The notes under the pieces are model-generated. The model had not been told where the DNA came from. It saw nothing but the letters and a program-made list of their open reading frames with translations, and ran no database searches. From an uncultured Prevotella sp. (lineage in GTDB: Bacteria; Bacteroidota; Bacteroidia; Bacteroidales; Bacteroidaceae): 28,380 nucleotides of DNA. Position 1 is the first letter of the stretch. Each line of letters opens with the position of its first letter. The stretch covers positions 1-28,380 of the forward strand of contig CAJJWN010000039.1 in the NCBI GenBank assembly GCA_905196835.1. Reading direction: 5' to 3'. A program made the translations under genes and the position numbers. Positions 24,152-28,380 of this stretch are shown here, piece after piece.

Positions 24152-24832
24152 TTACCAGTTTTTATCACTGCTTTTACGTGTTCCAGGCTTTTGCATGGCT
24201 TTTTTCAAACGTTGCTGTGTTGCCTTTTCGTTTTGAATTGCCGCGTTTATAAGTTGTTCGGCATTGTCTTTGCTCATTTGTTCTTTAGGCTGTTGCTGCT
24301 TGTTATTGTCTTTTTCCTTGTTATTGTTTCTGTCTTTATTATTTTGCTGTTTGTTGTTGTCGTTTTTCTTTTTATTGTCGTTTTTATTCTTGTTGTCCTT
24401 TTGCATTTTTTTGCATAAAGCAAGATTGTAGCGTGTTTCGTTGTCTTTGGGGTTGTTGCGCAGGGACTGTTCATACGCTTTTATTGCGTCGCCGTACATC
24501 TTATGATTTTGGCATATCACTCCGATATTGTGATATACACTGGCAAGACGTAATTTGTTCTTCTCTACTTTTATTGCTTTTTGGTATTGAACTATTGCTG
24601 CCGAATCTTTATTTTGCATCATCAATGCGCAGCCTAAGTTATATAATGCTTGCGGATTTGATGGATTGTTTGACACGGCTTTTCTGTATTGCACTTCTGC
24701 CTTGTCGTATTGTTGCTTGTAAAAATGCTTGTTCCCATTACGCACAAATTGCCGGTCTGTTTGCGCATAAGACATTGTCGCGACACACAACAATAAAATC
24801 AATATAATATGCTTTGCCATTTCTGATTTCAT
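24152..24832 (-). CDS. batC: BatC, TPR protein
   Basis: The 226-residue protein has a signal peptide (ending SYAQ, about 21-24). It is followed by TPR-type helices from residue 27 to about 143 (KHFYKQQYDKAEVQYRKAV, then NPQALYNLGCALMMQNKDSA, then DNETRYNLALCKK). A linker at about 144-186 is made almost only of Asn, Lys, Gln and Asp. The tail (MSKDNAEQLINAAIQNEKAT) is helical. Translation may instead begin at Met5 (24820), which keeps the signal peptide. It should act as a periplasmic scaffold in the Bat complex. It starts 11 bases after the batB stop. Confidence 0.88.
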   Translation of the reverse strand: MKSEMAKHIILILLLCVATMSYAQTDRQFVRNGNKHFYKQQYDKAEVQYRKAVSNNPSNPQALYNLGCALMMQNKDSAAIVQYQKAIKVEKNKLRLASVYHNIGVICQNHKMYGDAIKAYEQSLRNNPKDNETRYNLALCKKMQKDNKNKNDNKKKNDNNKQQNNKDRNNNKEKDNNKQQQPKEQMSKDNAEQLINAAIQNEKATQQRLKKAMQKPGTRKSSDKNW

Positions 24833-24843
24833 TTGTATGGTCT

Positions 24844-25860
24844 TTATTTAAAGAGTTTTATCCTTTTAAGCAACGGGTTCTTGCTTTCAAAAATAATTGT
24901 TTCTATCACTAAAATAAGGAGGACCAATATGCCGACAGCCTGGAATTGTTCGTCATATTCGCTGTAAACAACGTTTAATATGTCTCCTTTTTGCAGCTTC
25001 GCAATCTCATTGTCAAGTTGACGTTGGGCTACGTTGTTATTGTCTACGTGTATATACGCTCCGCCTCCGGCCTGAGCTATTTGCTTACACATTTGTTCAT
25101 TAAGTGCGGACATCACTTCCCGCCCCGTATTGTCTTTCATATATCCGCCGTTGCCATCGGGAATAGGTGAGCCTTTTGGTGAGCCTACTCCTAAGACAAA
25201 TACTCTCATGCCATTTTTCTTGGCCTCTTTTGCCGCTTTTTCTGCGCCGCCTTCATGGTCTTCTCCGTCTGTGATAACGATTATTGCACGGCCTATTTTG
25301 TCTTGTTTGGTAAAACTTCTTGAACTTAGTTCTATTGCTTCTGCCAGGTTGGTACCTTGAACTGCTATCAATGAAGGGTCTATGTTTTGCAAAAACATTT
25401 TAGCAGAAACATAGTCACTTGTTATTGGTAATTGCACAAAAGCGTCTCCGGCGAAAACAATGAGGCCTACTTTGTCGTTTGTAAAATTGTCAACCAGATT
25501 TTCTATCAGCATTTTACTTTTGTCTAACCGTGACGGTATGACATCAGTTGCTTTCATTGAATTGCTTATATCCAACGCTATTACCACTTCGATGCCTTGG
25601 CGTTGTTCCTGGCTGATTTTTGTTCCCATTTGTGGTCTTGCAAGCATAACTGCAAGCAGTGCGATTACAGAAATCATAAGCCAGAATTTTACTTCCCGTC
25701 TCGCACTTGACAAATCAGGCATCAACTGTTTTAATAATGCTGGTTCGCCAAATTTTGCAAGTTGCTTTTTACGTTTACGCAATCCCATCATCCTTATTGC
25801 CACGAGGATGGGGACAAATATCAGCAAGTATAAATATATCGGGTCTTCAAATCTGAACAT
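24844..25860 (-). CDS. batB: BatB, von Willebrand factor A domain membrane protein
   Basis: The protein has 338 residues. Two N-terminal membrane helices (about 8-25 and 57-75) are followed by a VWA domain whose metal-binding MIDAS motif is DISNS (Asp97, Ser99, Ser101). Further MIDAS-type features are QGTNLAEAI and VITDGEDHEGG. A final membrane helix lies near the C-terminus (about 313-331). It is a paralogue of BatA and is thought to form an inner membrane complex with it. The gene starts 20 bases after batA. Confidence 0.93.
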   Translation of the reverse strand: MFRFEDPIYLYLLIFVPILVAIRMMGLRKRKKQLAKFGEPALLKQLMPDLSSARREVKFWLMISVIALLAVMLARPQMGTKISQEQRQGIEVVIALDISNSMKATDVIPSRLDKSKMLIENLVDNFTNDKVGLIVFAGDAFVQLPITSDYVSAKMFLQNIDPSLIAVQGTNLAEAIELSSRSFTKQDKIGRAIIVITDGEDHEGGAEKAAKEAKKNGMRVFVLGVGSPKGSPIPDGNGGYMKDNTGREVMSALNEQMCKQIAQAGGGAYIHVDNNNVAQRQLDNEIAKLQKGDILNVVYSEYDEQFQAVGILVLLILVIETIIFESKNPLLKRIKLFK

Positions 25861-25880
25861 AAACTTTCATTTTACAAGTT

Positions 25881-26879
25881 TTATGGTATACGGCGGAATA
25901 CTACAAGCCTCAATAACATTTCCAGAAGCATTGACATAAATGCGGCAAATGCGAACGGCTGGTATGCGTCATAACGTTTGGAGAATTTTTTTACATCCAT
26001 CTTCGTCTTCTCCAGCTTGTCAATATCTTCATATATCTTTTTCAGTTCGGCTGTATTTGTTGCACGATAGAAATTACCGCCTGCCGTAGCGGCTATTTCG
26101 CTCAACGTTTCAACATCTACGTCTGCGCGTAAATTGACATATTGCGTTGTTCCGCCTACTTGCATTGGATATGGGGCCATAGTCTTACTTCCGATAGCAA
26201 TTGTATAGACGCGTATTCCGAAACTCTTAGCTATGTTGGCGGCGGTCAATGGTGATATGTCGCCCATGTTGTTACTACCGTCTGTCAGCAGTATTACGAC
26301 TTTACTTTTTGTCTTGCTGTCTTTAAGTCTACCGACGGCATTGGCAAGACCCATGCCTATGGCGGTTCCGTCTTCTATCAGTCCTCGTGCGGCAATGTCG
26401 GTCCTGACGTTCTGCAACAAGTTAATCAAAGACGTGTGGTCTGTCGTCATCGGGCATTGGGTGAATGCTTCACCTGCAAATATTGTCAGACCGATGTTGT
26501 CATCTGGACGTCCTGATATAAATTCAGCGGCCACGTCTTTTGCCGCTTCTATCCTGTTAGGCTTCAAGTCCTCGGCAAGCATACTTGTAGATACGTCCAT
26601 TGCCAGCATTATGTCAATGCCTTCCACAGTGCGTTCGCCCCAGCTGTTATGGGTTTGCGGCCTTGCCAGGACAATGACTATCAACACAAACGTCAGCAAT
26701 CGTAGCAGCAGCGGCAGCCCAATCAGGCGCACACGCAGGCTTTTGTGGGCATATTGATATGCGAATGTGTCGCTCATCCGCATCGTAGGCTCACTTTTCT
26801 TCCGATAAAGCAAATACCAGATTAAATAAGGTATAAGCAGTAGCAGGAGTAAAAAATATTCCTTATTGACAAATTCCAT
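25881..26879 (-). CDS. batA: BatA, von Willebrand factor A domain membrane protein
   Basis: The preferred start is the ATG at 26879 (MEFVNKEYFLL), giving 332 residues. A TTG at 26888 is in frame but less likely. Membrane helices lie at about 8-25 and 53-71. The VWA domain has a MIDAS motif DVSTS (Asp95, Ser97, Ser99), then EDGTAIGMGLANAV and LLTDGSNNMGDISP. The C-terminus has one more hydrophobic segment (YQPFAFAAFMSMLLEMLLRL). It belongs to the Bat operon and is paralogous to BatB. It starts 14 bases after the preceding BatD-like gene. Confidence 0.92.
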   Translation of the reverse strand: MEFVNKEYFLLLLLLIPYLIWYLLYRKKSEPTMRMSDTFAYQYAHKSLRVRLIGLPLLLRLLTFVLIVIVLARPQTHNSWGERTVEGIDIMLAMDVSTSMLAEDLKPNRIEAAKDVAAEFISGRPDDNIGLTIFAGEAFTQCPMTTDHTSLINLLQNVRTDIAARGLIEDGTAIGMGLANAVGRLKDSKTKSKVVILLTDGSNNMGDISPLTAANIAKSFGIRVYTIAIGSKTMAPYPMQVGGTTQYVNLRADVDVETLSEIAATAGGNFYRATNTAELKKIYEDIDKLEKTKMDVKKFSKRYDAYQPFAFAAFMSMLLEMLLRLVVFRRIP

Positions 26880-26893
26880 AATCTGCAAAATTC

Positions 26894-27961
26894 TTATATC
26901 AACAAGCTAATCCTGTATATTATGAAAGCCAGGATACCAATGCTTGCCAGCAAAAGCACATATATTGACACTTTGAGCGTAGTGCGTGAACGCATATTGC
27001 GCTTGTCTGTTTCCGTTAGATTGGGTTCTACTCGTTCGATTGTTGGCTGGTTGTCGAGCTTTGTGGTGTTGATAAACTCGACAGCGTTGACCAAGTTTGC
27101 GTCATTCTCATTTATCAGGGTGGAATATTTTGCGAATTTTACGAGGTCTGCCGTTGTGAACAAGTCTTTCAGCTCGTCAATCATTTTCTTGTCGCTTTCC
27201 TGTTGTAGGCGTGTGATGATTTCCGAGCTTGTCATTTCCATTGCATTAAATCCGAAACGTGCCTTTATATATTTGCGCAGAACATCAGTAAGAAGAGTGT
27301 AATACGTCTTCTGGTCTTCTGATACGGACAGTTTTGTCTCCTTTATATGCTCTATTTCCGTCAAGGCTTTTTGGTGTGGCGGTATCTTCTTTATGATGCG
27401 TACTTGCACTATTACAGGCTTGTTTTCTTTCAGCCTTGTCCACAAATAATAAGTGAGCACGCATACAAGCACGAACATTACACTAAGCCAGAACGTCGGT
27501 TCCCATTCGCTCCATAGGAAAGGATTGTCTTGCACGCCTTTTGGCGGATAAAACTTTTCGGGATGGAGCGTGTCTACCGGTACGGTAAGGACTTTCAGCG
27601 CCAAGCTCTTGCTTTTGTATTCTTTCCCGTTTACATTTACCTTCATCGGCGGAAGATAATATAACTTTTCGTCGAAAGAGGTGAGTGTGTACCGCCGTGT
27701 TATCTTTACAAGTCCGTTGTCAAGCTGTGCCGTGTCAGCGTCAGAGTTGCTTAATACCTCAACACCCGGAGTGATGTATTGGGATGGCTTGTATTGCGGC
27801 ATCCTGACTTTCGAGCCTTTGGGGGATGTAACGCTTAGTGTTACATCTGTTTGTTCGCCGATAAGTATCTCTATCGAGTCTATTTTCGACTCGACAAAGA
27901 CTTGGGCTGATGCACATAACGTACATGTTATTAGTGATATTATGCAAATTATCTGTTTCAT
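26894..27961 (-). CDS. BatD-like membrane protein of the Bat operon
   Basis: This 355-residue protein has a signal peptide (ending CASAQ, 16-20), one beta domain (20-125), a membrane helix (about 157-174), a helical cytoplasmic part (215-297) and a final membrane helix (331-351). The end of the beta domain, YYLPPMKVNVNG (101-112), closely resembles the YTIPPAHINVNG in BatD of this same window. The post-membrane helical block also resembles that of BatD. It is therefore best seen as a one-domain paralogue of BatD. The slot between DUF58 and batA is often annotated only as hypothetical. Function is inferred only from the operon. Confidence 0.8.
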   Translation of the reverse strand: MKQIICIISLITCTLCASAQVFVESKIDSIEILIGEQTDVTLSVTSPKGSKVRMPQYKPSQYITPGVEVLSNSDADTAQLDNGLVKITRRYTLTSFDEKLYYLPPMKVNVNGKEYKSKSLALKVLTVPVDTLHPEKFYPPKGVQDNPFLWSEWEPTFWLSVMFVLVCVLTYYLWTRLKENKPVIVQVRIIKKIPPHQKALTEIEHIKETKLSVSEDQKTYYTLLTDVLRKYIKARFGFNAMEMTSSEIITRLQQESDKKMIDELKDLFTTADLVKFAKYSTLINENDANLVNAVEFINTTKLDNQPTIERVEPNLTETDKRNMRSRTTLKVSIYVLLLASIGILAFIIYRISLLI

Positions 27962-28040
27962 TAAATCTTATTCGGTTAAAGGAACGACGAACGCAAGGCT
28001 GCCGGCAAATATCGTCTCTTATGATTGCCGTGTACGTCTT

Positions 28041-28380
28041 TTAGTTCCTCATTGCAAATAACTGCATCAATGCCTTTACATAATCTTGATTCGTAGCAAT
28101 GGACACGTTGTCCACATTGCTTTTTGTGAATATGTCTTTAAGCATTTTCTGCCTGTTAAGCCAGTAAGCATGATGGGCGTTGCGCAGCCTTTTGTCGCTT
28201 GTGTCTATGTACATTTCGTGGCCGGTTTCAGCGTCGAGCACCTTCATCAGACCGATGTTTGGAAGCGACTCTGCACGTGGGTCATATACCTGTACAGCAA
28301 CGACATCGTGTTTACGGTTGCATATTGTAAGGGCGTTCTCAAATTCGTTCTTTGTATAAAAATCACTCATAAGGAATGCC
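28041..28380 (-). CDS. DUF58 domain protein, 5' part cut off by window end
   Basis: The visible part is the C-terminal 112 or so residues; the frame stays open through the right edge (AFLMSDFYTK...). The HDVVAVQVYDPRAESLPNIG segment and the following LLDAETG-type strand (KVLDAETGHEMYIDTSD) are typical of the DUF58 family, in which LSDF and DPRE-like motifs form part of a VWA-like fold. DUF58 proteins normally sit between a MoxR AAA ATPase and the Bat genes, which predicts moxR just beyond the window. A 79-base gap separates it from the BatD-like gene. Confidence 0.87.
   Translation of the reverse strand, partial: AFLMSDFYTKNEFENALTICNRKHDVVAVQVYDPRAESLPNIGLMKVLDAETGHEMYIDTSDKRLRNAHHAYWLNRQKMLKDIFTKSNVDNVSIATNQDYVKALMQLFAMRN

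Overview
The window looks like a chromosomal segment of a Bacteroidales bacterium, most likely Prevotellaceae. The signs are: promoters of the Bacteroidetes type (TTTG about 20 bp upstream of TAnnTTTG), a NusB with a long N-terminal extension, a DUF5606 gene, the MoxR-linked Bat (aerotolerance) operon, a GldB lipoprotein, and a DUF2027/Smr protein. No phage, transposase, CRISPR array, tRNA or rRNA was found.

Layout. (1) 1-1598, minus strand: rplY, pth and hslR, a translation/ribosome-maintenance cluster with a clear promoter at 1688-1719. (2) 1821-6572, plus strand: nusB, yajC, a YbbR-like gene, coaE, a DUF5606 gene, nth and a DUF2461 gene, tightly packed, sometimes overlapping, and closed by a perfect hairpin terminator. 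(3) 6643-7746: alanine dehydrogenase with its own promoter and terminator. (4) 7747-8806: about 1 kb without a convincing protein gene. It holds a degenerate 22-bp tandem repeat and a predicted small RNA of about 95 nt on the minus strand with promoter and terminator. (5) 8807-13547, plus strand: a GHL10 (DUF187) glycan hydrolase-like protein, an unrecognised 145-residue acidic protein, and a secreted GH3 beta-xylosidase/glucosidase with a PA14 insert. (6) 13886-16236, plus strand: GldB and a beta-helix lipoprotein, ending at a bidirectional terminator. (7) 16308-21476, minus strand: nadE, a DUF2027-Smr protein, queA and a PAP2 phosphatase. (8) 21542-28380, minus strand: the Bat operon (DUF58 protein, partial; a BatD-like protein; BatA; BatB; BatC; fused BatD-BatE).

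How it fits together. Most genes are housekeeping: ribosome recycling and repair, secretion, CoA and NAD synthesis, tRNA modification and DNA repair. The Bat operon is a membrane complex built from paralogous pairs: two von Willebrand A proteins, two BatD-type beta/membrane proteins and two TPR modules. The DUF58 protein and an off-window MoxR AAA ATPase normally accompany it. The carbohydrate genes in region 5 are accessory.

The least explained material is non-coding: three intergenic arrays of one 22-bp repeat family (8129-8216, 13562-13647, 18308-18397), the predicted minus-strand small RNA (8488-8584), and an 11-bp-phased TTAAGCG repeat set in front of the GH3 gene. No wholly new protein system is evident; these non-coding elements are the best candidates for undescribed biology.
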